DNA from: Chloroflexota bacterium
GTDB taxonomy: Bacteria; Chloroflexota; Limnocylindria; Limnocylindrales; CSP1-4
Assembly (NCBI GenBank): GCA_005881055.1
Contig: VBHW01000068.1
Location: 3,117 to 12,350, forward strand
Reading direction: 5' to 3'
DNA length: 9,234 nt
The notes below the pieces were generated by a model that was not told the origin of the DNA, did no database searches, and worked only from the letters and a program-made list of their open reading frames with translations. How positions within the stretch are numbered: the first letter of the stretch is position 1; each line of letters begins with the position of its first letter. Both the position numbers and the translations under genes were made by a program. This document shows positions 1 to 5,675 of the stretch, in pieces.

Positions 1-138
1 GAGCCAGGTCGAGAGGAGGACAAGGGTGACGACGACCGGCAGGTTCAGGCCGAGCGCGGACCCGTAGAACAGGACCTCGGCGATGAGCCCGAGGAGGAGG
101 GCGAGGGCGGCCAGTCGCCGGGCGTGGAGTCGATCCAA
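1..138 (-). CDS. Partial membrane protein, N-terminus only (DUF4173/DUF4153-like)
   Basis: The frame enters from a TTG at 138-136 and runs off the left edge, giving 46 residues. The visible part is a short basic head (LDRLHARR) followed by two closely spaced hydrophobic stretches, about residues 9-24 and 29-46, broken by a small turn with Gly, Ser and Asn. This looks like the first helix or hairpin of a polytopic inner-membrane protein. The style recalls the DUF4173/DUF4153 membrane families, but that is an impression from the start of the protein only. Choice of start is uncertain: no ATG or GTG is available in this frame downstream of the rplY stop, while GGAGAG sits 4 nt before the TTG. 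An ATG at 150 is in another frame and meets a stop after 36 codons. The gene follows rplY by 53 bp on the same strand and could be cotranscribed with it. Confidence 0.55.
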   Translation of the reverse strand, partial: MDRLHARRLAALALLLGLIAEVLFYGSALGLNLPVVVTLVLLSTWL

Positions 139-146
139 GGGCTCTC

Positions 147-177
147 CATGCGTCCTGGGTCCCTCCTCGGACGCATG
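147..177 (-). promoter_or_regulatory. Stem-loop with AGGAGG in its loop, between rplY and the membrane gene
   Basis: The arms CATGCGTCC (147-155) and GGACGCATG (169-177) are perfect 9-bp reverse complements separated by 13 nt. On the minus strand the loop contains GAGGAGGG, a strong Shine-Dalgarno-like sequence, and the hairpin fills most of the 53-bp gap between the rplY stop and the TTG start downstream. No T-run follows, so it is not a canonical intrinsic terminator. It could terminate weakly, stabilise an RNA end or control translation of the downstream gene. The stem is directly visible; the role is inference. Confidence 0.45.
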
Positions 178-191
178 CGACGAGCCCGGCG

Positions 192-956
192 TTACGCTCC
201 GGAGGTCTTCGTGTCCCCGGATGGACGGGCTCCACCGCCCTCGCCGGCAGACGGCGCACCTTCGCGGGACGACGCACCCTCGCGGGTGGGCGCACCCTCG
301 CGGGCTCCCTCGCGCGTCGGCTCGCCGCCCTCCTCGGCAGCCTCGCCCTCTTCGCCTTCCTCGACCTCCTCGGCCGGCGGCGCCTCCTCGATCTCGATCC
401 GCGGCGGCAGCACCTTCGCGGCGACTTCGTCGACGTCGGTGAGGAGCGTCACGTCCGACGGGAACTCGAGATCGCGGACGTGGATGGCCGAATCGAAGTC
501 CACGAGGCTGTCGATCGGCAGGACCACCCGTTCCGGAAGGTGATCCGGCAGGCCGCGCACGCGGAGGTGGTCGAGGTGCGACAGCGTGCCGCCGAGCTTC
601 TCCACGGCCTCCGAGGTCCCGGTCACGACGATCTGGACGTCGACCGTCAGCTCCTCGGTCATCCGGACGAGGAAGAGGTCCGCATGGATCGGGCGTCGTC
701 GGATCAGGTCGATCTGCACGCTGCGGATGAGGGCCGGCTTCGCCGCGCCGCCGTCCACCGACACGTCGATGAGCGTCGTCGCGCCGACGCGTCGCCGGAG
801 GAGGTCGAACTCGTGCGCGTTGACGGTCACGGGGGCCGATTCCTCGCCGTGTCCGAACACGACCGCGGGCAGCTTGCCGCTTCGGCGCAGGTCGGCGACC
901 TTCTTGCCGAGGACGTCGCGGCGGGTGGCTGCCAGTGTCGGGCGGGCGGTGGGCAT
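192..956 (-). CDS. rplY: Ribosomal protein bL25, long CTC form with repetitive acidic tail
   Basis: The 254-residue product is a 50S subunit protein that binds 5S rRNA in the central protuberance. Residues 1-95 read as the L25 5S-binding domain: a start typical of the CTC family (TLAATRRDVLGKKVADLRRSGKLPAVVFG), then HEFDLLRR near 48-55, and DLIRRRPIHADL near 83-94. Residues 96-187 form the second beta-rich CTC domain (EELTVDVQIVVTGTSEAVE, then DSLVDFDSAIHVRDLEFPSDV). From about 188 the tail is strongly acidic, and from about 214 it becomes six-residue repeats of the type REGAPT/REGASS/REGAPS. CTC proteins are commonly about 180-220 residues and often have an acidic tail; the repeats are the odd part. 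The ATG at 956 has AGAGG about 10 nt upstream and matches the family start. The open frame continues upstream of it, but only as a GC-rich extension without homology-like content. Confidence 0.93.
   Translation of the reverse strand: MPTARPTLAATRRDVLGKKVADLRRSGKLPAVVFGHGEESAPVTVNAHEFDLLRRRVGATTLIDVSVDGGAAKPALIRSVQIDLIRRRPIHADLFLVRMTEELTVDVQIVVTGTSEAVEKLGGTLSHLDHLRVRGLPDHLPERVVLPIDSLVDFDSAIHVRDLEFPSDVTLLTDVDEVAAKVLPPRIEIEEAPPAEEVEEGEEGEAAEEGGEPTREGAREGAPTREGASSREGAPSAGEGGGARPSGDTKTSGA
253..306. repeat. Three 18-bp tandem repeats in the 3' end of rplY
   Basis: Three consecutive 18-bp units (253-270, 271-288, 289-306) share the core GCACCCTCGCGGG with few differences, and a partial fourth unit follows to about 320. 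The period is a multiple of three, so each unit encodes six residues (REGAPS-type) of the bL25 tail and copy-number change would keep the frame. Confidence 0.8.
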
Positions 957-1113
957 CTGCGGTGAACCTCTGGAGATCAGGGGCCCCGCGGGCGGGGCAA
1001 GTTCTGTCGATCGGACCGGGCGACCGCGCGACGGTGGACCGCGCGAGAGCGATCTGCACGACGGCGATCGATACCGTCGGGCGCGCGGAGCACGCGGCAG
1101 CGTATCACAGGGC

Positions 1114-1159
1114 GCCGATCGGGCCCGCCGGTCGACGCCGATCGACCCCGGCGATCGGC
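1114..1159 (+). promoter_or_regulatory. Candidate operator: repeated GCCGATCG/CGATCGGC in the divergent intergenic region
   Basis: GCCGATCG occurs at 1114-1121 and again at 1137-1144 (23-nt period, about two helical turns), and its inverse CGATCGGC at 1152-1159, 7 nt further on. Two more CGATCG sit at 1008-1013 and 1065-1070. The cluster ends about 34 bp before the response-regulator ATG and just upstream of its possible -10 element, a position suited to an activator or autoregulator. CGATCG is also frequent inside genes of this window, so the enrichment may be partly a genomic habit. Confidence 0.3.
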
Positions 1160-1177
1160 CGTGCGGGACCTTCGGTG

Positions 1178-1183
1178 TAGCAT
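1178..1183 (+). promoter_or_regulatory. Possible -10 element of the response-regulator gene
   Basis: TAGCAT matches four of six positions of TATAAT and lies 10 nt before the ATG at 1194. No Shine-Dalgarno sequence is present between it and the ATG, so transcription from here would give a leaderless or nearly leaderless mRNA. No convincing -35 element is visible at the usual distance. Confidence 0.3.
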
Positions 1184-1193
1184 CCCGCCAGCG

Positions 1194-1892
1194 ATGTCCG
1201 CCACCATCCTCATCGTCGAAGACGAGTTCGCGGTTGCCCGCGGGATCCAGTACGCGCTCCAGCAGGAGGGCTACCAGGTAGCCGTCGCCCGGTCGGGCGA
1301 GGACGGGCTCGACCTCGCGGTCAACCAGGCGCCCGACCTCGTCGTCCTCGACGTCCGGTTGCCCGGCATCGACGGGTTCGAGGTCCTGCGCAGGCTGCGC
1401 GCCGCTGGGTCGAAGGCACCCGTGCTCGTGCTGACGGCGCGCGACGACGAGGTCGACAAGGTCATCGGCCTCGAGCTCGGCGCAGACGACTACATGACGA
1501 AGCCGTTCGGCCTTCGCGAGCTCATGAGCCGCATCAAGGCGCTCCTGCGACGCGCCTACGGCGACCTCGCCGATGCCGCCGGCGGCCGCGTCATCCGCCA
1601 CCGCGATCTCCTCATCGACCTCGAGCGCCGGCGCGTGCAGCGCGGACCCCGCCGGATCAGCCTCACGCCGACGGAGTTCGAGATCCTCCGCCATCTCGCG
1701 AGCCGGCCCGGCCGGGTCTACACGAGGCCCGAGCTCCTCGAGCTCCTCCGCGACTATGAGGCACTCGACCACGACGAGAAGACGATCAACGTCCACGTCA
1801 GCCACCTTCGCGAGAAGATCGAGGACGATCCCACCTCGCCCGCCTTCGTCCTGACCGTGCGGGGAGTCGGCTACGCCTTCGCCGAGCGCTGA
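1194..1892 (+). CDS. OmpR/PhoB-family response regulator
   Basis: The 232-residue protein has an N-terminal receiver domain (about 1-120) and a C-terminal winged-helix DNA-binding domain (about 135-230). Receiver landmarks are all present: acidic pair E9-D10, phospho-acceptor D53 in VVLDVRLPG, T81 in VLTAR, and K103 in the KPF motif, with the usual LGADDYMTKPF context. The DNA-binding part carries LTPTEFEILRHLASRPGRV and the recognition-helix region followed by INVHVSHLREKIE and VRGVGYAF, typical of the OmpR class. It should be phosphorylated by the kinase encoded next and act as a dimeric transcription factor. The ATG at 1194 gives the standard receiver start (SATILIVEDE) and has no ribosome-binding site. 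The family is secure, but the exact regulon is not; context with HtrA suggests envelope stress, as for MprA or CssR. Confidence 0.95.
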   Translation: MSATILIVEDEFAVARGIQYALQQEGYQVAVARSGEDGLDLAVNQAPDLVVLDVRLPGIDGFEVLRRLRAAGSKAPVLVLTARDDEVDKVIGLELGADDYMTKPFGLRELMSRIKALLRRAYGDLADAAGGRVIRHRDLLIDLERRRVQRGPRRISLTPTEFEILRHLASRPGRVYTRPELLELLRDYEALDHDEKTINVHVSHLREKIEDDPTSPAFVLTVRGVGYAFAER

Positions 1893-1932
1893 CCCGGACA
1901 GGGACCCGCCCGCAGCACCCGTCGACACCTTC

Positions 1933-1959
1933 GACGCCGGCGACGCCGGCGACGCCGGC
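1933..1959. repeat. 9-bp tandem repeat between the regulator and kinase genes
   Basis: GACGCCGGC is repeated three times exactly (1933-1941, 1942-1950, 1951-1959), with a degenerate continuation GACGCGCCGGC. It lies in the 82-bp gap between the response-regulator stop and the kinase ATG. The kinase frame is open through it (Asp-Ala-Gly repeats) but has no start codon there. Confidence 0.75.
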
Positions 1960-1974
1960 GACGCGCCGGCCCGG

Positions 1975-3723
1975 ATGCCCGCGCCGGCCCAGATGACCGG
2001 CGGGCGAGCGCCGACGTCCGGACTGAGGGGGCTGCTGCGCCGCATCGTCCCGGCGCGCATCGTGCCGCGGAGCCTGCAGGCCCGACTGACGCTCGCGTTC
2101 GTGGGCGTCGTCGTGCTGACCCTCGCGATCATGTCGATCGTCGTCATCAACCGCGTCGACGACTACTTCTACGCGGAGACGCATGCCGACCTCGACGCCC
2201 GGGCAGCGAGTGTTCGCGACGTCGTCATCGCCGCCCTGCGTGGGCAGAACGCCCCGCAGCCCGTCGTGTACCCGGACGGGACCGTGAACCCGGGCGTCGG
2301 CAGGCTCCTGGAGAGCGACACGAACAGGAGCCTCATCGCCGACCTCCTCGCCCAGGCCAACGTCGTGATCACGATCGGCCAGCCAACCATCGACTCGAGC
2401 GGCGCAGTGTCCATCGTCACGCGGCCGGACGGCGTCTTCACCGCCGCGCACACGTCGCCGCCGCGGCCCGGCCAGGCGAGCGACCCGATCATCCGCACGA
2501 CCGACGTCCAGATCGTCAACCCGCGGTCCGTGTCGCCATACGCGATCCAGGTCCGGCTGTCGGACCCGTACACGTTCCGCGCGAGCGCGGTCGCGAACGT
2601 TGCCGGCCTCCTCGCGATCGTCGGCCTGTTCTCCCTCGCCCTGGCGGTCGTCGTGGCCGCCGTCGCCGCCCGCCGTTTCTCCACGCCGATCAGGCTGTTG
2701 ACCGATGCGTCGCGGGGCATCGCCGAGGGAGACTATTCGCGGCGCGTTCCGGCCAACCTTGCGCGGACCGGAGCCACGGAGCTCGCCGAGCTGTCGCGCC
2801 AGTTCAACATGATGGCGGCGCGCCTCGGCGAGAGCGTCGAGATCATCCGGCGCGACCGCGACCGGAGCCGCGACTTCCTCGCCGACGTTTCGCACGAGCT
2901 GCGCACCCCGATCGCCGCGCTGCGCACGTTCAACGAGCTGCTCCGCGAGGGGGCGGCCACGGATCCGGACACCCGGACCGAGTTCCTCGAGTCGAGTCGC
3001 CAGCAGATCGAGCGCCTCGACTGGCTGGCCACGAACCTCCTCGAGCTATCGAAGCTCGACTCGGGCCTGGTCCTCCTCGACCTCCGCCCGGACGACCTGC
3101 GCGCGTGCGTCGAGTCCGCCGTCGAGCAGGCCGGGCCTGCGGCACGCCGCCGCGGCATCGACCTCCGGCTCGCGCTGCCGAAGCATCCCCTTCGGATCCG
3201 CCACGACCCGCAGCGGATCGGCCAGGTGATCGGCAACCTCGTCGGCAACGCGCTCAAGTTCACGCCGCGGGGCGGCCGCGTCACCGTCACGGTGCGCTCG
3301 AGCGGCGAAGGATCGCAGATCGTCGTGGCCGACACGGGCGTCGGGATCGACACCGCGGAGCTGCCGCACATCTTCGAGCGGTTCTTCCGCGGCTCGCGGG
3401 CGAACGAGGCGCGGGGAAGCGGCAGCGGCCTCGGCCTGGCGATCGTGAAGTCGATCGTCGACATGCACGCCGGCCGCGTCGCCGTCGACAGCCGGGTCGG
3501 GGGAGGGTCGACGTTCGCTGTCACGCTGCCGCCCGATCCCCGGCTGGAGCCGCCTGCCCGTGAGGCGGCGGTCGAGCCGGGGCCGTTGGTCGGGCAGGGC
3601 GAGCCTGTGCCGCAGGGGCCGGACTCGGCCTCACCGGTCCCGGCTCCGTCGCGGCCAGTCGCGAACGTGATCGATTCTTCACCGAGCCCGGCGCCGGGCC
3701 TGAATCCGCCTCCGTCACGCTGA
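1975..3723 (+). CDS. Membrane sensor histidine kinase (HAMP-HisKA-HATPase)
   Basis: The 582-residue kinase should phosphorylate the upstream response regulator. It has a basic N-terminus, a first membrane helix (about 37-59), an extracytoplasmic sensor region (about 60-204), a second helix (about 205-231), and a HAMP linker (about 232-290). The HisKA motif FLADVSHELRTPI follows with H307 as phospho-acceptor. The ATP-binding domain has an N box (N421/N425 in NLVGNALKF), G1 (DTGVGI, 453-458), an F box (ERFFRG) and G2 (GSGLGL, 483-488). The core ends near residue 520; the remaining 60 residues are Pro/Ser/Glu-rich and unlike a normal kinase end. The start is uncertain: ATGs at 1975 and 1993 both fit and neither has a Shine-Dalgarno. 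The sensor region is not recognised. The organisation resembles MprB/BaeS-type kinases. Confidence 0.93.
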   Translation: MPAPAQMTGGRAPTSGLRGLLRRIVPARIVPRSLQARLTLAFVGVVVLTLAIMSIVVINRVDDYFYAETHADLDARAASVRDVVIAALRGQNAPQPVVYPDGTVNPGVGRLLESDTNRSLIADLLAQANVVITIGQPTIDSSGAVSIVTRPDGVFTAAHTSPPRPGQASDPIIRTTDVQIVNPRSVSPYAIQVRLSDPYTFRASAVANVAGLLAIVGLFSLALAVVVAAVAARRFSTPIRLLTDASRGIAEGDYSRRVPANLARTGATELAELSRQFNMMAARLGESVEIIRRDRDRSRDFLADVSHELRTPIAALRTFNELLREGAATDPDTRTEFLESSRQQIERLDWLATNLLELSKLDSGLVLLDLRPDDLRACVESAVEQAGPAARRRGIDLRLALPKHPLRIRHDPQRIGQVIGNLVGNALKFTPRGGRVTVTVRSSGEGSQIVVADTGVGIDTAELPHIFERFFRGSRANEARGSGSGLGLAIVKSIVDMHAGRVAVDSRVGGGSTFAVTLPPDPRLEPPAREAAVEPGPLVGQGEPVPQGPDSASPVPAPSRPVANVIDSSPSPAPGLNPPPSR

Positions 3724-3741
3724 TACCTCCGTCACGCTGAT
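3709..3741. repeat. 16-bp direct repeat (17-bp period) at the kinase stop codon
   Basis: CCTCCGTCACGCTGAT occurs at 3709-3724 and again, one base later, at 3726-3741. The kinase stop TGA (3721-3723) is inside the first copy. A 17-bp period is not a multiple of three, so this is a recent-looking duplication at the gene end that coding constraint would not have maintained. Confidence 0.8.
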
Positions 3742-3763
3742 GGTGAGCGGACGATGCCTGCAC

Positions 3764-3775
3764 GCGGACGTCCGC
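3764..3775. promoter_or_regulatory. 12-bp perfect palindrome upstream of the protease
   Basis: GCGGACGTCCGC is a perfect dyad located 37 bp before the ATG at 3813, in the 89-bp gap after the kinase gene. It could be a protein-binding site, but in DNA this GC-rich a 12-bp palindrome can also arise by chance. No promoter is evident next to it. Confidence 0.25.
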
Positions 3776-3812
3776 CGACTCACGCACCCTTCTTCGAGGC
3801 ACGACCCACGCG

Positions 3813-4031
3813 ATGACCAGTAGCGAGCTCCCGCCAACCGACCGACCGGACGCCGATACAGAACCGGTCGACCTCGGCTGGCCCTCCGATCGGCCCGCCG
3901 GCGCGCCCGGCCCCACCGCCGCCAGTCCGTCCGAGCCGCAATCGACCTCGGTCCCGCCTCCGGGCCCGGGCGGTCTCGAGGGCGACGGAGCCAGCGCCCA
4001 GCAGCGCCACGACGTTCTCGCCGGCCCGTGA
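3813..4031 (+). other. Out-of-frame N-terminal segment of the HtrA-like protease
   Basis: From the ATG at 3813 a 72-codon frame encodes a Pro/Asp/Glu-rich, soluble, low-complexity stretch (MTSSELPPTDRP..., then LGWPSDRPAG) ending at TGA 4029-4031. The frame of the protease itself is open from 3817 and, from roughly 3970, reads as a Pro/Ala/Ser-rich segment that leads directly into the membrane helix, including WARPG and GTWFEP, yet it has no ATG, GTG or TTG before 4180. Both halves look like the disordered cytoplasmic head that anchored HtrA proteins of this type often carry. One extra base somewhere between about 3955 and 4030, for example in the G/C runs near 3960-3972, would join them into one protein of about 485 residues. 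It may be a sequencing error, a real frameshift or a separate short protein. Confidence 0.5.
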
Positions 4032-4179
4032 GCCGTCGCCTGCCGCGTCGCCCTGGGCCCGCCCGGGGTCTGAGCCGTCCTCCGGCCCCGTCCCCGGCAC
4101 GTGGTTCGAGCCGGCAGCCCCGGTCGCGACCACACCGGCAGCCAGAGCCGCCCCGCGGGCCGTCGCCCCGCTCGGCATC

Positions 4180-5271
4180 GTGCTTGCCGCCTCGCTCGTC
4201 GCCGCTGTGCTCGCGTCGGGTGGCACGTATCTCGCCTTGAACGCGGGCGGCGCGCTGAACCGCCCGGCTCCCGAGGCAACGACCGGAGGGGCGAACGGAA
4301 CGCAGTCGGCCCGGTTCGACGAATCGTCCGCGATCATCGACGCGGCGGCCAAGGTGAGCCCGGCGGTCGTCCAGATCACCTCGACAGGAGTCGACCCGAA
4401 CAGCATCGTCAACATCCCCTCGACCGGCGTCGGCTCGGGCGTCATCTTCGATGCGGACGGCTGGATCCTGACGAACCGGCACGTCGTCGCCGGCTCGGAC
4501 AAGCTCGTCGTCGCGCTCAAGGACGGCCGCTCGTTCGACGGCCAGATCTACGGGATCGACACCCTCACCGACCTGGCCATCGTCAAGATCGATGCCAAGG
4601 ACCTCCCGACGGCGCCGATGGGCGACTCGAGCACGCTCAAGGTCGGGCAGCTGGCGATCGCCATCGGCAGCCCCCTCGGCACCTACACGAACACCGTGAC
4701 GAGCGGGATCATCTCCGCGATCGGCCGATCGATCCAGACCGAGGGGGGCAACATCAACAACCTCATCCAGACCGACACCACGATCAACCCCGGCAACAGC
4801 GGCGGCCCGCTCCTCGACGGCGGCGGGAACGTCATCGGCATCGACACGGCCGTGGCGTCGAACGCCCAGGGGATCGGTTTCGCGATCCCGATCAACATCG
4901 CGAAGCCGCTCCTCCAGCAGGCCGTCGCCGGCCAGGCGCTCGCGCGGCCGTGGATCGGGATCCGCTACGAGGCGATCACGCCGGCCCTCGTGAAGAGCAA
5001 GTCCCTGCCGATCGACCATGGCGCGCTCGTCGGCGTCGGGCAGGACGACACGTCGCCCGCGATCGTGGCCGACAGCCCCGCGGCGAAGGCCGGCATCAAG
5101 TCGGGCGACATCGTCACGAGCCTCGAGGGCATCGCGATCGACACGGAGCACCCGCTCGACGCGGTCCTCACGCAGTTCGCGCCTGGGCGCACGGTGACCG
5201 TGGAGGTCTACCGGAACGGCCAGACGCTCAAGCTGCAGCTGACACTGGGCACGCGACCGGCGAACCTCTGA
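4180..5271 (+). CDS. Membrane-anchored HtrA/DegP-like serine protease with PDZ domain
   Basis: From GTG 4180 the product is 363 residues: a membrane helix (about 1-20), a linker, a trypsin-like protease domain (about 50-250) and one PDZ domain (about 255-358). The catalytic triad is complete: H101 in LTNRHVV, D131 in TDLAIVKI, and S207 in NPGNSGGPL. The PDZ has the usual SPAAKAGIKSGDIVTSLEG core. Such proteases degrade or refold misfolded proteins outside the cytoplasmic membrane. The GTG falls inside the hydrophobic stretch, and the frame upstream supplies the expected Arg-rich flank (AARAAPRAVAPLGI), so the natural protein very likely starts further upstream, near 3813, across an apparent frameshift. 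Position after a regulator/kinase pair matches mprAB-pepD and cssRS-htrA, suggesting control by that pair. The protease identity is firm and the start is not. Confidence 0.92.
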   Translation: MLAASLVAAVLASGGTYLALNAGGALNRPAPEATTGGANGTQSARFDESSAIIDAAAKVSPAVVQITSTGVDPNSIVNIPSTGVGSGVIFDADGWILTNRHVVAGSDKLVVALKDGRSFDGQIYGIDTLTDLAIVKIDAKDLPTAPMGDSSTLKVGQLAIAIGSPLGTYTNTVTSGIISAIGRSIQTEGGNINNLIQTDTTINPGNSGGPLLDGGGNVIGIDTAVASNAQGIGFAIPINIAKPLLQQAVAGQALARPWIGIRYEAITPALVKSKSLPIDHGALVGVGQDDTSPAIVADSPAAKAGIKSGDIVTSLEGIAIDTEHPLDAVLTQFAPGRTVTVEVYRNGQTLKLQLTLGTRPANL

Positions 5272-5296
5272 CCGGCGCTCGGCAACCGCTCAGCGA

Positions 5297-5322
5297 ACGC
5301 TCAGCGACCGCCGTCTGAGCGT
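5297..5322. terminator. Inverted repeat between convergent protease and folB genes
   Basis: ACGCTCAG (5297-5304) and CTGAGCGT (5315-5322) form a perfect 8-bp stem with a 10-nt loop. It lies 25 bp after the protease stop and overlaps the last codons of folB, so it could serve transcripts from both directions. Neither side has a T-run, so it would be a non-canonical terminator at best. Confidence 0.35.
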
Positions 5323-5675
5323 CGGCGCCAGACCTCGACGCCCGCATAGGCCAGGGTCCCGTCGATCGGGGGCTCGAGCTTGCGGACGCGGACGCCGACC
5401 TCGGGCACGCGGAACTCGGCGAGGATCTCGTGCGCGAGCGCCTCGGCCAGCGCCTCGATGAGACGGAAGCTCGTCGATTCGACGATCTGGCGGCACACCT
5501 CGAACACCGAGCCGTAGTCGACGGTCTTCGCCAGGTCGTCGTCCACGCCGGCCGGCTGGAGGTTGAGGAGGAGCTCCACGTCGACCCCGAAGGGCTGCGC
5601 CTCGAGCTGCTCGCGCTCGTGGACACCATGCCGTCCCATGAACCGCATGTCGTGGAGCACGATGCGATCGCTCAC
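5301..5675 (-). CDS. folB: Dihydroneopterin aldolase
   Basis: The 124-residue cytoplasmic enzyme converts 7,8-dihydroneopterin to 6-hydroxymethyl-7,8-dihydropterin and glycolaldehyde in folate synthesis. The family signature is clear: IVLHDMRFMGRHGVHEREQ at the start with the conserved Gly-His-Gly-Val area, then QPFGVDVEL, DDLAKTVDYGSVFEVC containing the conserved Asp-Tyr, FRLIEALAEALA with the catalytic-region Glu, and a C-terminal VRVRKLEPPI whose Lys corresponds to the active-site lysine. Length is normal for the family (about 120 residues). The start is GTG 5675, which overlaps the folP stop as GTGA, implying translational coupling. It is the last gene of the folate operon; no folK (the next step) follows, and none is seen fused to it. 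Confidence 0.95.
   Translation of the reverse strand: MSDRIVLHDMRFMGRHGVHEREQLEAQPFGVDVELLLNLQPAGVDDDLAKTVDYGSVFEVCRQIVESTSFRLIEALAEALAHEILAEFRVPEVGVRVRKLEPPIDGTLAYAGVEVWRRRSDGGR

Noticed and set aside
983..998. A GCCCCG/CGGGGC hairpin in the leader of rplY.
   Set aside because: The stem is only 6 bp of pure G/C with a 4-nt loop, 27 nt before the start; in DNA of this composition it is not distinguishable from chance.
957..2150. The minus-strand frame of rplY stays open far upstream, up to 2150.
   Set aside because: It runs antisense through the response regulator and the kinase start, has no domain-like content, and the bL25 family start at 956 is clear. Such openness is expected in GC-rich DNA.
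3715..5151. A long minus-strand frame opposite the protease.
   Set aside because: It is Arg/Asp/Gly-rich shadow sequence antisense to a well-supported gene.
4101..5318. A long plus-strand frame overlapping the protease in another phase.
   Set aside because: Its product is extremely Arg/His/Gly/Asp-rich with no domain, while the overlapping frame holds the complete protease with its catalytic triad.
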